Below are positions 18,765-29,227 of a stretch of DNA of 64,000 nt, one piece after another. Position 1 is the stretch's first letter. Each line of letters opens with the position of its first letter. The DNA is taken from the NCBI RefSeq assembly GCF_000714535.1, contig NZ_AUND01000034.1:339692-403691 (forward strand), written 5' to 3'. Position numbers and translations under genes: made by a program. The DNA comes from Thioclava pacifica DSM 10166 (lineage in GTDB: Bacteria; Pseudomonadota; Alphaproteobacteria; Rhodobacterales; Rhodobacteraceae). Under the pieces are notes generated by a model. It did not search any database. It saw only the letters and a list, made by a program, of their open reading frames with translations, and was not told where the DNA came from.

Positions 18765-21700
18765 TTATTCGCTCAGCACCTTCGGCGGGCCGGACCGGAA
18801 CATCTCGCGCATCGCACCCGGCGCGAGCACCGAGAGCGGGTTGATCGAGACCTTGGGCGCATCCGACGAGCCGCGCAGCGAGTAATTGAAGCCAAACAGC
18901 CCCTCGCCCGCCTTCGAGATGATCTGACCGATCCCGTTCACCAGATAGAACGGAGAAATCACGCCCTTCATGTTGAGCTTCTTGCTGTCCGGGTAATAGT
19001 TGCCCGTCATCGTCACACCCATCGAGGCCCCCACGGCGGCGCCCCTTGTGACGCTGACCCCGTTGGGCGTCAAGCGGAAGGCGCCATCCACCGTGGAGAA
19101 CACGATCCCCTCACCGTCGAGCTGTTCCAACAGCCCGACGCCCGAGGCTGCGGACAACAGTGAGGCGAGCACCGGCGCGTCCTTCACCCGCAGATTGGCG
19201 ATCGCGACCTCGCCGTCATAGCTCTTGCGATCGCGCGGGGTCAGAACGAGCGTGCCCTGCCCGCCCCGCGCCTTGGTGAAAATCCCCGTCGCCTTGAGCA
19301 CCGCGCCGGCGTCAGCGGCCTGCGCGCGGATCGAAACCCGCCCGCCCGGTGCCGGGACCAGCGTGCCCGCCACCGGGGCGCTGCCATTCACCTGCGCCTG
19401 GAACTTGCCCGAGAACCCACCTCGGGTCGAGAAATTGCCGCGGAACCCGGTAAGCGCGATTGCATCCGTGATCTGTACCCGGTCGAGCGATGCGCTGATC
19501 GCGCTTCCCCCTCCGCCACCCGAGCCGCCGCCAGCGCCACCGCCCGAGCCGAAATCGGATTTCGCGAGATCGAGCCGGCCGGAATTGACCTGCACATTCA
19601 CCGCACGCCCCTTGCCCTGCCCGACGAGATCGGCACTGCCGGCGAACCAGTTGCCGATGCGCAGATCGGTGAACCGCGCCCGGTTCAGCCCGCCATTCTT
19701 GTCCAGGCTCACATCGCCCGTCGCACGCAGGCCCGGCGCGGTATAGGCGAGGCTCTCGATCGCCGGAGGCTGGCCGAGCGTGCCCGAAAGCTTCAGCGAA
19801 CCGTTCGTGCCCGCCCCCTTCACGTAACCGATCTCGGGGATCGACAGGCGCACCCCTGCAAGGTCGCTCTCGAAGGTGAATTGCGTCGCCTCGTCCTTGC
19901 GCAGCGCGAGATCGATCTGCCCGTTGCCCTTGCCCGCCACCATGCCACGCGGCAGGCCGACGCCGAACGCATCGAGCGCCTCGGGCGTTACCTCGATCGC
20001 GGCCTTGACCTCCGAGCGCCCCTTCGCCTCGGGGCCGAAACGCTGATCCCAGGCGCCATCGAAGGCCACGCCCGACAACATGCCCTTGCCCGAGATCACC
20101 ATCCCCGCATTGTCGGCCTTGAGCGTCAGCGCGTCGGCGCGCAGCTCGCGACCCGGCACGAGCACATCGCTCTTCACCTCGGTCATCCGCGCGGTCACAT
20201 CGAAACCGATTTCCTCGGCCGGCACGCGCGGCTTGAGCGGCAAGCGGATGACCGAACGCGCCTCGGCCCAGCCGCTGGCGATATCGGTCTTCATGCCCGC
20301 TTTGCTCAGGAACTCGAAGGGCGGCTGGTCGAGCAGCGACAGCGCCGCGGGGATTGGCGAGCGGGTAACCAAGGTTACCACGGCGGGCGCTGGCTTGATG
20401 CGGATATCGGGCACGATCAGCTCGGTCCCGGCCACCTCGATCCGCCCGCCCGAGGGCGCGGTGACGTGGCCTTCTTCGACCTTGAGCGCCTGGCGGGTGT
20501 CGATGATCGTCGCGAACCCCTTCCCCTGCTGCACCGGCGGCAGGGTCTTGAGCACGCGCACATCCGCGCCACGAAATTCGTATCCAAGACCGAGCTTGGG
20601 CTCCTCTCCCGGCACGAGCCGCAACCCGGCATGAACGTTGCGCAGCTGGCCCGTGGTCACGTTCTGCTCCAGCCAATCGCGGGTTTTCGGAACCACCGCG
20701 GGCGGCCAGAGCGCGAGCAGCTTGGTCTGGTCGATCTGGTCGATCCCGGCATCAAGCGAGACCTTCCAGCCATCGGATTGCGCGGCAAGCTGTCCCTTCG
20801 CGCTGATCGTCGTGTCGCCCTCATCATTGAGTTCGAGCTGACCGATCCGGACGCGGAACGGATCGAAGGACAACCGGAAATCCACCGCGCCCTGATCGAA
20901 CTGCGCGGGCTTGTCGAACACGCCCGCCGGATCGAGCTCGAGATTGGAGATCGCGATCTGACCCAACAGCTGGCGCGGCACGCCGTTGCGCAGATCGCGC
21001 ATATAGGCCTGCCCATCGGCGCGCAGCCGCAGCGCGCGACTTTTCACTTCTAGGTTTGACACTTCGACGCGCTGGCGCACCGGATCGTAGTTGAGATAAA
21101 GCTTGCCGCTTTCGATGGCGATCGGACGGACGCCATCATTAGGCCGGATCGCACCGGCTCCGATCTCGAGCATCGCACTCATGCCCGTCAGCTGCCCCTT
21201 GTCGTCGAGGCCAGATCGCAGCGCCCCGGAGATCGGCGCATTGAGAACTCCGAGCGCGGCCAGCGCCGGCGATTGCACCGCGAGATCCCGTGCGGGCAAC
21301 GCGGTCACGGCGGCGCCGAAGCTCGCCTCTCGGCTGTTCTTCTCGGTGGTCATCGAGACCGCCACCTGCGCAGGTTTTGTCCCCGCCCCGCCCACGTCAA
21401 AGCCGAGCGCGATGGAAATCTCCTCCGGCGTCTGGCTCAGCTTGAAACGCCCCTGCGAGACTTTCCACAGCCGGTCAAGACGTTCGTCCATCAGACGCAG
21501 TTCGACATCCTCGGCGGTCACCGTCTCCAGCTTTGAAAGCGCAGGAACCTCGAAAACGGTCTCGAATGCCTCGACTGCATCGGAGACATTGTTCAGATCG
21601 AGATTGCCGAACATGTCGCCGCCGCCAAGGTCGAGGTCGAGCCGCCCATCGGGCAACCGATGCAGCGCGAGGCTGGCGCCGCGGATCCGGAACGAACGCG

Positions 21701-22193
21701 GTTCGATCTTGCCGCGCAGAAGCGGCTCGCTCCAGAGCGTCGCGCGCAATTCCGGAAGCACCGCGATCGGCAGGCCCGAAGGCCGGTCCAGCCGTACCAT
21801 CTTGAACCGCACGCGAGGCCGCAGCCCCTCGTCGACGAAAAGATCGATCCCGCCCGCGAGCGTCACCTTCATCCGGCCTTCGAGCGCGGAATTGGCGCGC
21901 GCCTGCAATTGCGCGACGATCCAGCCCGGCGCCGAGACCGGTTGATGGGTGATCACGAGCCAGGCGAAAATCGAGGCCAGCGCCAGAAAGGGAAGCGTCA
22001 GAAGCAGCAGAAGACCGGCCCGCCCACGCCGCGCGGTCGACTCGAGCTTTTCCTCGGAAGCGTCTGACAAGATGGGCTTTTCCAGAAGATACGCATCCTC
22101 CTTCGGCGGCATCTTCTCAGCCGCGGCATCCGCGTCCTTGCGCGGCGACCCCGTCGCGGGGTCAGAGGGGCGGTCGTGCTCCATCGCCTTCAT
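18765..22193 (-). CDS. Large AsmA-like / DUF3971 (YhdP-type) envelope protein
   Basis: 1142 residues: a charged cytoplasmic N-terminus (1-55), one membrane anchor (about 58-83), then a long periplasmic beta-rich part with AsmA-like and DUF3971-type repeats, and a glycine-rich linker ([14 protein letters not shown], about residues 884-898) before the C-terminal AsmA_2-like region. YhdP/TamB/AsmA proteins bridge the periplasm and are thought to carry phospholipids to the outer membrane; this role is inferred from fold and size only. It is followed at ten bases by queA. Two start ATGs (22193, 22184) are possible. Confidence 0.82.
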   Translation of the reverse strand: MKAMEHDRPSDPATGSPRKDADAAAEKMPPKEDAYLLEKPILSDASEEKLESTARRGRAGLLLLLTLPFLALASIFAWLVITHQPVSAPGWIVAQLQARANSALEGRMKVTLAGGIDLFVDEGLRPRVRFKMVRLDRPSGLPIAVLPELRATLWSEPLLRGKIEPRSFRIRGASLALHRLPDGRLDLDLGGGDMFGNLDLNNVSDAVEAFETVFEVPALSKLETVTAEDVELRLMDERLDRLWKVSQGRFKLSQTPEEISIALGFDVGGAGTKPAQVAVSMTTEKNSREASFGAAVTALPARDLAVQSPALAALGVLNAPISGALRSGLDDKGQLTGMSAMLEIGAGAIRPNDGVRPIAIESGKLYLNYDPVRQRVEVSNLEVKSRALRLRADGQAYMRDLRNGVPRQLLGQIAISNLELDPAGVFDKPAQFDQGAVDFRLSFDPFRVRIGQLELNDEGDTTISAKGQLAAQSDGWKVSLDAGIDQIDQTKLLALWPPAVVPKTRDWLEQNVTTGQLRNVHAGLRLVPGEEPKLGLGYEFRGADVRVLKTLPPVQQGKGFATIIDTRQALKVEEGHVTAPSGGRIEVAGTELIVPDIRIKPAPAVVTLVTRSPIPAALSLLDQPPFEFLSKAGMKTDIASGWAEARSVIRLPLKPRVPAEEIGFDVTARMTEVKSDVLVPGRELRADALTLKADNAGMVISGKGMLSGVAFDGAWDQRFGPEAKGRSEVKAAIEVTPEALDAFGVGLPRGMVAGKGNGQIDLALRKDEATQFTFESDLAGVRLSIPEIGYVKGAGTNGSLKLSGTLGQPPAIESLAYTAPGLRATGDVSLDKNGGLNRARFTDLRIGNWFAGSADLVGQGKGRAVNVQVNSGRLDLAKSDFGSGGGAGGGSGGGGGSAISASLDRVQITDAIALTGFRGNFSTRGGFSGKFQAQVNGSAPVAGTLVPAPGGRVSIRAQAADAGAVLKATGIFTKARGGQGTLVLTPRDRKSYDGEVAIANLRVKDAPVLASLLSAASGVGLLEQLDGEGIVFSTVDGAFRLTPNGVSVTRGAAVGASMGVTMTGNYYPDSKKLNMKGVISPFYLVNGIGQIISKAGEGLFGFNYSLRGSSDAPKVSINPLSVLAPGAMREMFRSGPPKVLSE

Positions 22194-22339
22194 TCGGGTG
22201 GCTCCCGTTCCTCCCGTGGTTGCCCGATCGGGCCATCCAGCGGGGGCGGGTTGGCCTTGCCCCAGTCTCCTGCCTCGTGGTTAATTCTTGCCCAATGCGG
22301 GCATGAAAGTAAGCCCCGATCTGCGAAGGAGACCTCAAA

Positions 22340-22843
22340 GTGATCCAGACAGGCGAAAAAGCGCCGGACTTCACCCTTCCCGCAACCGGCGGCAAAGCGT
22401 TCGGAGCATTGGGAAAACTGATCACGGAAGACGGGATGCTGCGGCTCTCGGACGCGCTGCCGCATCCGGTCGTGCTCTATTTCTACCCCAAGGACAACAC
22501 GCCTGGCTGCACCACCGAGGCTCTCGATTTCACCCGTCTCGCGGACGCGTTTACGACGGCGGGCGTGATCGTGATCGGGATATCGAAGGACAGCCTCAAG
22601 AAGCACGAGAATTTCTGCGCCAAGCATGACCTCGGGATCTACCTCGCCTCCGACGACGGTGGAGAGACTTGCGAGGCCTATGGGGCTTGGGCCGAAAAAT
22701 CGATGTACGGCAAGACCTTCTGGGGGATAGTTCGCTCAACCGTCCTGATCGGGAAGGATGGCACTGTCGCGCAGGTCTGGCCCAAGGTGAAGGTGAAAGG
22801 GCATACCGAGGACGTGCTGGAGGCAGCCCGAGGCTTGTCCTGA
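22340..22843 (+). CDS. bcp: Peroxiredoxin, PrxQ/BCP family
   Basis: 167 residues with the thioredoxin-fold peroxidase motif FYPKDNTPGCTTEA; Cys57 is the peroxidatic residue. The usual PrxQ resolving Cys five residues later is replaced by Leu62. Other cysteines at 93 and 111 could serve, or the enzyme works as 1-Cys. It reduces H2O2 and organic peroxides in the cytosol. The start is GTG at 22340 with AAGGAG nine bases before it; no ATG is near. It is divergent from the AsmA-like gene. Confidence 0.9.
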   Translation: MIQTGEKAPDFTLPATGGKAFGALGKLITEDGMLRLSDALPHPVVLYFYPKDNTPGCTTEALDFTRLADAFTTAGVIVIGISKDSLKKHENFCAKHDLGIYLASDDGGETCEAYGAWAEKSMYGKTFWGIVRSTVLIGKDGTVAQVWPKVKVKGHTEDVLEAARGLS

Positions 22844-23048
22844 TCCGCTCCAAGCCGCATGCAAGCGCGGATCGCACGAAGGTGAAAGCCCCGCGATCCG
22901 CGCGGTAAAATCCGCCATCTAAAGCGCTTTTATCGGCAGAAAACCGCCCATCCCGGCGGCGTGAGGGAACTGCGACCGGATGCCTGGGCGAAACCGGTTG
23001 CCCGGGCCGCCCCCCCTTGCTAATCCCTCTTCAACCGGGCGGAGGAAG

Positions 23049-23057
23049 TTATCCACA
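23049..23057 (+). promoter_or_regulatory. Perfect DnaA-box sequence upstream of the M23 peptidase gene
   Basis: TTATCCACA, an exact DnaA 9-mer, alone in the 294-base gap between the peroxiredoxin and the M23 gene. A single box may regulate the downstream cell-wall genes or may be chance. No cluster of boxes or AT-rich unwinding region accompanies it, so this is not an origin. The rest of the gap holds nothing I can name. Confidence 0.3.
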
Positions 23058-23137
23058 GTGACGACAGGTCCTCCCTGCCCATGTTTGCAGACGGCCTCGT
23101 GCCCTCTTCGATCTGAAACAACACAGGACCGACCGGC

Positions 23138-24454
23138 TTGCCCAGACGCATCCTCGACCGCCTGAACTCACGCCTCGAGCGTTGGCTTCCCGAACAGCGA
23201 CTGTTCATGAAATCGGACAGTGCGACCCGCTTCATCCGGTTGCGACCGCTGACCCAGGCAAGCGTTCTGGCCGTCGGCGCGGGGCTGTTCCTGTGGTCGA
23301 CCGTCGCCTCGGCAATGCTGTTCATTGATGGAATTTCCACGGGTGGGGCCGCGCAGAACGAACAAGTGGCCAAGGTGGCGTTCGAACGTCGCCTCGATGC
23401 GCTGTCGAAGGAACGCGACGCCCGCGCGGCCGAGGCGCTGGCCGCACAGGACCGTTTCCAGACCGCGCTTCAGCAGGTCTCGAAAATGCAATCCGCGCTG
23501 CTGGCCTCCGAAGAGCGCAAGCGCGAGCTGGAAACCGGGATCGGCGTGATCCAGTCGACGCTGCGCCGCACCATGGATGAGCGCGACACCGCGCGCCTGG
23601 CACTGGCCAAGGCCGAAGGTAAAGGCGCCGAGTCCGGCCCGACCCCCGTCGCGCGCGCCGAGGACATGGCCAAGACCGTCGACATGTTGACGGCGGCGCT
23701 CGGCGAAACCGCCAAGGAACGCGACACGGCCGCGCAGGATGCCCAGAGCGCTCAGGTCCAGATGGACAAGATCGCGCTTGAGAAACGCCTGATGGAGCAG
23801 CGCAACGACGAGATCTTCACGACGCTGGAAGGTGCGGTGAAAATCTCGATGGAGCCGCTCGACAAGGTGTTCAAGCAGGCCGGCATGGATCCTGACAATG
23901 TGCTTGCGCAGATCAAGCGTGGCTATTCGGGAACCGGCGGGCCGCTGACCCCGGTCTCGCTTTCGACGAAGGGCTCCGCAGATCTCGATGGCGACACGGC
24001 ACGCGCCGAGTCGATCCTGCGCAAGCTCGACGAAATGAACATGTATCGCATCGCGGTGGACAAGCTGCCCTTCGCAATGCCGGTGAAATCCGCTTTCCGC
24101 TTCTCCTCGCCTTTCGGCTGGCGCTGGGGTCGGATGCATGAAGGCGTGGATATGGCCGCCCCGGTCGGCACCAAGATCTACGCCCCTGCCGATGGCGTCG
24201 TAATCGCGGCCGAATGGGAACGCGGCTACGGCAACCTGATCAAGATCCGCCACGAGTTCGGGATCACCACCCGTTACGGTCACCTGAACAAAATCCGCGT
24301 GAAAGTGGGGCAAAAGGTGTCGCAAGGGGACTGGATTGCTGATATGGGCAATACCGGACACTCCACCGGACCGCATCTCCACTACGAGATCCGGATCAGT
24401 GGCAAGGCAATCAATCCGATGACCTTCATCAAGGCTGGTAAGAATGTTTTCTAA
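23138..24454 (+). CDS. M23 family metallopeptidase with coiled coil (membrane-anchored)
   Basis: 438 residues: basic N-terminus, one membrane segment (about 44-66), a long coiled-coil region (about 75-215, Ala/Glu/Lys/Arg-rich heptads) and a C-terminal LytM/M23 domain. The zinc-site motifs are HEGVD (about 335) and HLHYEIR (413-419). It is a periplasmic peptidoglycan endopeptidase or an EnvC-like amidase activator; both motifs are intact, so catalysis is likely. The start is TTG at 23138, with AGGACC upstream. The last 11 bases overlap the bactofilin gene. Confidence 0.88.
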   Translation: MPRRILDRLNSRLERWLPEQRLFMKSDSATRFIRLRPLTQASVLAVGAGLFLWSTVASAMLFIDGISTGGAAQNEQVAKVAFERRLDALSKERDARAAEALAAQDRFQTALQQVSKMQSALLASEERKRELETGIGVIQSTLRRTMDERDTARLALAKAEGKGAESGPTPVARAEDMAKTVDMLTAALGETAKERDTAAQDAQSAQVQMDKIALEKRLMEQRNDEIFTTLEGAVKISMEPLDKVFKQAGMDPDNVLAQIKRGYSGTGGPLTPVSLSTKGSADLDGDTARAESILRKLDEMNMYRIAVDKLPFAMPVKSAFRFSSPFGWRWGRMHEGVDMAAPVGTKIYAPADGVVIAAEWERGYGNLIKIRHEFGITTRYGHLNKIRVKVGQKVSQGDWIADMGNTGHSTGPHLHYEIRISGKAINPMTFIKAGKNVF

Positions 24455-24968
24455 GAGCAAAATCCATGAGCCCGGCCCCAAGGCCGAGGGTGACAAGCCC
24501 AAGACCCCGGAAACCACGGCGGCGCCCGCGCGCCCCACGACCGACTACACGCCCGGCGCCACGCCGCGCGCGAAGCCCGCACCCTCGGTGCTGTCGTCGG
24601 ATCTGACGATCACCGGCAACATCAAGACCACCGGCGACATCCAGATCGAAGGCGTGGTCGAGGGCGATATCCGCGCCCACCTGCTGACCGTCGGCGAGAG
24701 CGCCACGATCAAGGGCGAGATCACCGCTGATGACGTCGTGGTCAATGGCCGCGTCGTGGGCCGCGTGCGTGGTCTCAAGGTCCGCCTGACCTCGACCGCC
24801 CGCGTCGAAGGCGACATCATCCACAAGACCATCGCCATCGAGAGCGGTGCGCATTTCGAAGGTTCGGTTCAGCGTCAGGACGATCCGCTGCAAAACGGCC
24901 AGGGCACGCCCAAGCTCGCCCCGCCGATGGCAGAGCCCGCTCCCGCCCCGGCGCAAGAGAAGAAATAA
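24444..24968 (+). CDS. Bactofilin (polymer-forming cytoskeletal protein)
   Basis: 174 residues: a Pro-rich disordered N-tail (1-48), a bactofilin beta-helix core (about 50-140, repeats such as GDIQIEGVVEGDIRA and VVVNGRVVGRVRG) and a Pro/Ala tail. Bactofilins self-assemble without nucleotide and localise cell-wall enzymes. The gene overlaps the M23 peptidase gene by 11 bases, a pairing known from other bacteria where the bactofilin positions the peptidase; function as a couple is inferred from this overlap. A terminator follows. Confidence 0.93.
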   Translation: MFSKSKIHEPGPKAEGDKPKTPETTAAPARPTTDYTPGATPRAKPAPSVLSSDLTITGNIKTTGDIQIEGVVEGDIRAHLLTVGESATIKGEITADDVVVNGRVVGRVRGLKVRLTSTARVEGDIIHKTIAIESGAHFEGSVQRQDDPLQNGQGTPKLAPPMAEPAPAPAQEKK

Positions 24969-24992
24969 TCTCAGGCAAGAGCCAGAGCGAAC

Positions 24993-25017
24993 AGGGCGGC
25001 CCGCGGGCCGCCCTTTT
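24993..25017 (+). terminator. Intrinsic terminator after bactofilin gene
   Basis: AGGGCGGCCCGCGGGCCGCCCT, a nearly loopless palindrome, followed by TTTT. Confidence 0.85.
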
Positions 25018-25062
25018 TCATTTTCCCTTTGGGGGACGATCCGCGTTTCGCGGCTGGCGCGA

Positions 25063-28000
25063 TCAGCTCTTCTTCTGGACCGCGATGACCTTCTCGGCCA
25101 GATCGCGGGCGATGGCGAAGGCGCCGCGGATCTTGTCCTTGTCGTTTTTCCAGTCGCGCCGGACGATCAGCCGATTGTCCTTCACCTTGGCCAGATCGCG
25201 CTGCGCCGTGAGGAACTCCACCAGCCCCGCCGGGTTCGGGAATTTGTCATTGTGGAACTGGATCGTCGCACCTTTCGGGCCGGCATCCAGCTTGGCGATC
25301 ATCGCGCGTTTGCACATCGCCTTGATCCGCACGACCAGCAGCAGCGTGTTGACCTCTTTCGGCAGCTCTCCGAAGCGGTCAATCAGCTCGGCCGCAAAGC
25401 CTTCCAGCTCGACTTTGGTGGTCAGGCTCGACAGGCGGCGATAAAGCCCCAGCCGCACATCAAGATCGGGGATGTAGCTCTCGGGGATCATGACCGGCAC
25501 GCCGAGATTGATCTGCGGTGACCAGTCGCCATCCACGGTCTCGGTCAGCTCACCCGATTTCAGCTTCGAAATCGTCTCTTCCAGCATCGCCTGGTAAAGC
25601 TCGTAGCCGACCTCCTTGATATGGCCGGATTGTTCCTCGCCCAGAAGGTTCCCCGCCCCGCGCAGATCGAGATCCTGGCTGGCAAGGTTGAACCCCGCCC
25701 CAAGACTGTCGAGCGAGCCCAGAAGACGCAACCGTTTCTGCGCCTGCGGCGTCAGCGGCATGCGCGGCTTCGTGGTAAGGTAGCAATAGGCCCGCGTCTT
25801 GGCGCGCCCCACCCGGCCCCGGATCTGGTAAAGCTGGCTCAGCCCGAACATATCCGCGCGATGTACGACCATCGTGTTCGCCGTGGGAATATCGAGGCCG
25901 CTCTCGACGATCGTCGTCGCCAGAAGCACATCGAATTTGCCATCATAGAAGGCGTTCATCCGCTCATCGAGCTCGCCCGCCGCCATCTGCCCATGCGCCA
26001 CGAGATATTTCACCTCCGGGACATGGCTTTGCAGGAACTCCTCGATCTCGGGCAGGTCGGAAATACGCGGCACCACGTAGAAGCTCTGCCCGCCCCGATA
26101 ATGCTCGCGCAACAGCGCTTCGCGGATCGTCACCGTGTCGAACTCGCTGACATAGGTGCGGATCGCGAGGCGGTCGACGGGCGGCGTGCCGATGATCGAC
26201 AAATCCCGCACGCCGGTGAGCGACAGCTGCAAGGTGCGCGGGATCGGCGTCGCGGTGAGCGTGAGCACGTGGATCTCGGAACGCATCTCCTTCAGGCGCT
26301 CCTTGTGCTGCACGCCGAAATGCTGCTCCTCATCGATGATCAGCAGCCCGAGATTGGCAAATTTCACCGTCTTGGCCAGCACCGCATGGGTTCCGATCAC
26401 GATGTCGACCGTGCCGTCGCGCAGACCTTCGCGGGTTTTCGTGGCCTCCTTCGCCGAGACGAACCGGCTCAGGGGCTTCACCGTCAGCGCCGTCCCCCGG
26501 AAGCGATCGGCAAAAGTCTTGTAATGCTGGCGCGCGAGCAGCGTCGTCGGTGCGATCACTGCCACCTGCATCCCCGATTGCGCGGCCACGAAGGCGGCGC
26601 GCATCGCGACCTCGGTCTTGCCGAAGCCCACATCGCCCACCACCAGACGATCCATCGGCGTGCCGGATTTCAAATCGTCCACCACGTCTTCGATGGCCGT
26701 CATCTGGTCGTCGGTCTCGGTATAGGGGAAGCGCGCGGCAAAGGCCTCCCATTCGTGATGCGGTGCCTCGAGGATCGGGGCCTGACGCAGGTGCCGCTCG
26801 GCCGCGATGCGCATCAGCTTGTCGGCGATCTGGCGGATGCGTTCCTTCAGCTTGGCCTTCTTGGCCTGCCAGGCGCCGCCGCCCAACTTGTCGAGCAGCC
26901 CCTCTTCATGGCCATAGCGGCTGAGCAGTTCGATATTCTCGACCGGCAGGTAAAGCCGGTCCCCGCCCGCATATTCCAAAAGCACACAATCATGCGGCGC
27001 GCCAAGCGCAGTGACCGTCTCCAGCCCCTTGTAGCGACCCACGCCGTGATCGACATGGACGACCAGATCGCCGGGCGACAGCGTCGTGTGCTCGGTCAGG
27101 AAGTTCTCGGCTTTGCGCTTGCGCTTCGGGCGCGAGACGAGGCGTTCACCCAGAACATCCTGTTCGGAGATGACCGTCAGATCCTTGCCGTCGCGCGGTG
27201 CCTCAAAGCCCTCGTCGAGCGGCCAGACCGTCAGGTTCACGCCGGGCCCGATCTCGCGCGCATCCGAGATCAGCTTGGCGCCGATCAGGCCTTCATCCTC
27301 CATCAGCCCCTTGAGACGTTCGCGCGCGCCTTCCGACCACGACGCGATCACCACCGGTCCGTCGGCGAGACGCGCTTGAACATGATCCTTTAGCGCGCTG
27401 AAAAGGCTTATATTTTCCACCTTACGCTCGGGCGCGAAATTGCGCCCGATCTTACCGCCCGCATTCAACACTCCCGGTCCGGGGGGCGCCGGAATGACCT
27501 GAAGGCGCAGCACACGAAGCGACTTCAACACGAACTCCCAATCCTTTGTATCCAAATACAAAAGATGCGGCGGCGCGGGCTTGTAGACAGAATCCAGACG
27601 GTCGCGCCGGGTCATCGCCTCGCGGCGGGTATCGTATTGGTCCTCGATCCCCTCCCAGCGGCTTTCCTGCTGCGGCCCGATCTGGTCGTCGAGCATCACG
27701 GTCGCCTCGGGAAGATAGTCGAACAGGGTCTCCAACTTTTCATGGAAGAAGCCCAGCCAATGCTCCATCCCTGCCTGTTTGCGCCCTGCCGAGACCGCCT
27801 CGTAAAGCGGATCTTCCGCGCCGCCCGAACCGAACTCGATGCGGTAATTCTGCCGGAACCGCGTGATCGAGGCCTCGTCGAGGATCACCTCAGAAACCGG
27901 CGCGAGGTCCACGCCCTTCAGCTTCTCGGTCGTGCGTTGGCTGACCGGATCAAAACGGCGCGCATCGTCGAGCACGTCGCCAAACAGGTCGAGCCGCACC

Positions 28001-28503
28001 GGCCCGCCCTCGCCCGGCGGGAAGATGTCGATGATGCCACCCCGGATCGCGTAATCGCCGGGCTCCGAGACGGTCGAGGCTTGCGAGAACCCCATGCGCA
28101 CGAGGAAATCGCGCAGCGCGCCTTCGTCGATCCGCTTGCCGACCTGGGCCGAGAAGCTCGCACCCGCCAACACCCCGCGCGCAGGCACGCGCTGCATCGC
28201 GGCCGACAGCGTCGTCAGAAGAACGAAGGGTCCGCGCATACCGGCGGCCAGTGCCGCGAGCGTCGCCATCCGTGTGGCCGACACATCCGCATTGGGCGAA
28301 ACGCGATCATAGGGCAGACAATCCCAGGCCGGGAAATCGAGCACCACCGCATCCGGCGCGAAGAAAGCCAACGCCCCGCGCATCGCCGCGAGACGGCGGT
28401 CATCGCGCGCAACATGGATGACCGACTTGCCTTTGGCGAGTTCCTTGGCGAGCAGGGCCGCGTCGAACCCTTCCGGGGCGCCCGAGAGAAGAAAATGATC
28501 CAT
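25063..28503 (-). CDS. mfd: Transcription-repair coupling factor Mfd
   Basis: 1146 residues, full length. UvrB-like N-terminal part, RNA polymerase-interacting (CarD-like) domain around 470-530 (LSPGDLVVHVDHGVGRYKGLE), then a RecG-like helicase with Walker A VVGDVGFGKTEVAM, the DEEQ box IIDEEQHFG, TATPIPRTLQ, and the C-terminal TRCF domain. It removes RNA polymerase stalled at lesions and recruits UvrA. No LexA box was seen right upstream. uvrA is elsewhere in this window (10423-13278), not in an operon with mfd. Confidence 0.97.
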   Translation of the reverse strand: MDHFLLSGAPEGFDAALLAKELAKGKSVIHVARDDRRLAAMRGALAFFAPDAVVLDFPAWDCLPYDRVSPNADVSATRMATLAALAAGMRGPFVLLTTLSAAMQRVPARGVLAGASFSAQVGKRIDEGALRDFLVRMGFSQASTVSEPGDYAIRGGIIDIFPPGEGGPVRLDLFGDVLDDARRFDPVSQRTTEKLKGVDLAPVSEVILDEASITRFRQNYRIEFGSGGAEDPLYEAVSAGRKQAGMEHWLGFFHEKLETLFDYLPEATVMLDDQIGPQQESRWEGIEDQYDTRREAMTRRDRLDSVYKPAPPHLLYLDTKDWEFVLKSLRVLRLQVIPAPPGPGVLNAGGKIGRNFAPERKVENISLFSALKDHVQARLADGPVVIASWSEGARERLKGLMEDEGLIGAKLISDAREIGPGVNLTVWPLDEGFEAPRDGKDLTVISEQDVLGERLVSRPKRKRKAENFLTEHTTLSPGDLVVHVDHGVGRYKGLETVTALGAPHDCVLLEYAGGDRLYLPVENIELLSRYGHEEGLLDKLGGGAWQAKKAKLKERIRQIADKLMRIAAERHLRQAPILEAPHHEWEAFAARFPYTETDDQMTAIEDVVDDLKSGTPMDRLVVGDVGFGKTEVAMRAAFVAAQSGMQVAVIAPTTLLARQHYKTFADRFRGTALTVKPLSRFVSAKEATKTREGLRDGTVDIVIGTHAVLAKTVKFANLGLLIIDEEQHFGVQHKERLKEMRSEIHVLTLTATPIPRTLQLSLTGVRDLSIIGTPPVDRLAIRTYVSEFDTVTIREALLREHYRGGQSFYVVPRISDLPEIEEFLQSHVPEVKYLVAHGQMAAGELDERMNAFYDGKFDVLLATTIVESGLDIPTANTMVVHRADMFGLSQLYQIRGRVGRAKTRAYCYLTTKPRMPLTPQAQKRLRLLGSLDSLGAGFNLASQDLDLRGAGNLLGEEQSGHIKEVGYELYQAMLEETISKLKSGELTETVDGDWSPQINLGVPVMIPESYIPDLDVRLGLYRRLSSLTTKVELEGFAAELIDRFGELPKEVNTLLLVVRIKAMCKRAMIAKLDAGPKGATIQFHNDKFPNPAGLVEFLTAQRDLAKVKDNRLIVRRDWKNDKDKIRGAFAIARDLAEKVIAVQKKS

Positions 28504-28543
28504 GCTTGCGAGGTATCGAGCCAGCGCCCGGTGTCAAGCCCGC

Positions 28544-29077
28544 TCAGACCATCAGAGAGATGCGCAGGTTCTGGAACATGCCCCAGAGCGAGGTGACGAT
28601 GATCGAGATCACGCCGACGGTCTGGATGCTGATCCGGTGACGCGAAAGCGCGGCGATCACGAACTCCGCTCCCGCTCCGCTGGTCAACGCATCCTCGAGC
28701 CGGATCGCAAGCCGCAGGCTGAGCCCGAAGACGAGCATCAGCGGCACAAGCAGCAATGCGAAGGCCTGCGCGGTTTCGGAGCCATAGACGAAACCCGTGA
28801 TAATGAGAAAGCTCAGCAGGAACGGGATCGAGACCGCCATCGACACGCCCGCATCACCGCGGATACGGTTGAGCCTGCGTGCGTTCACGCCTGCGATCTG
28901 CACCAGATCCGCGGCCGCATCGCCGCCCTTGCGCCGTGCGCGACCGACCATGTCCCAGGGAACGCCCATCACCCAATGCGAGGCCGAGGACCAGATCGCG
29001 GCGAGCGCGATCCAGTACCACAGGTTGGAGAAGCTCCGCAGGTCGATCAAACGGGTGATCACATCGAAGATTTCCAC
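28544..29077 (-). CDS. Rhodobacteraceae-type integral membrane protein of unknown function
   Basis: 177 residues with about four membrane segments. Starts EIFDVITRLIDLRSFSNLWYW; relatives in Rhodobacteraceae share the LRSFSNLWYWIALA and GVPWDMVGRARR patterns and are sometimes labelled as a component of the SufBCD complex, a label I cannot support from sequence. The start is taken as GTG at 29077 because AGGAG lies at the right distance and the conserved part follows at once; no ATG fits. It lies 40 bases downstream of the mfd start (same strand) and is divergent from hemB. Confidence 0.7.
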   Translation of the reverse strand: MEIFDVITRLIDLRSFSNLWYWIALAAIWSSASHWVMGVPWDMVGRARRKGGDAAADLVQIAGVNARRLNRIRGDAGVSMAVSIPFLLSFLIITGFVYGSETAQAFALLLVPLMLVFGLSLRLAIRLEDALTSGAGAEFVIAALSRHRISIQTVGVISIIVTSLWGMFQNLRISLMV

Positions 29078-29227
29078 GCGGTTGGCTCCTGCGACTGGCA
29101 TCGGTTTTCCCTTTGCATAGACCAGCGCGGAGCCAAGCGGAAGCCCGCAGCCACATCCAGCCCTGCCGCGCTTGCCTGCGGTCGCGATCCATGGCACCCC
29201 TTGCCCAAGCCAGAGGAGTCCCCAGCG

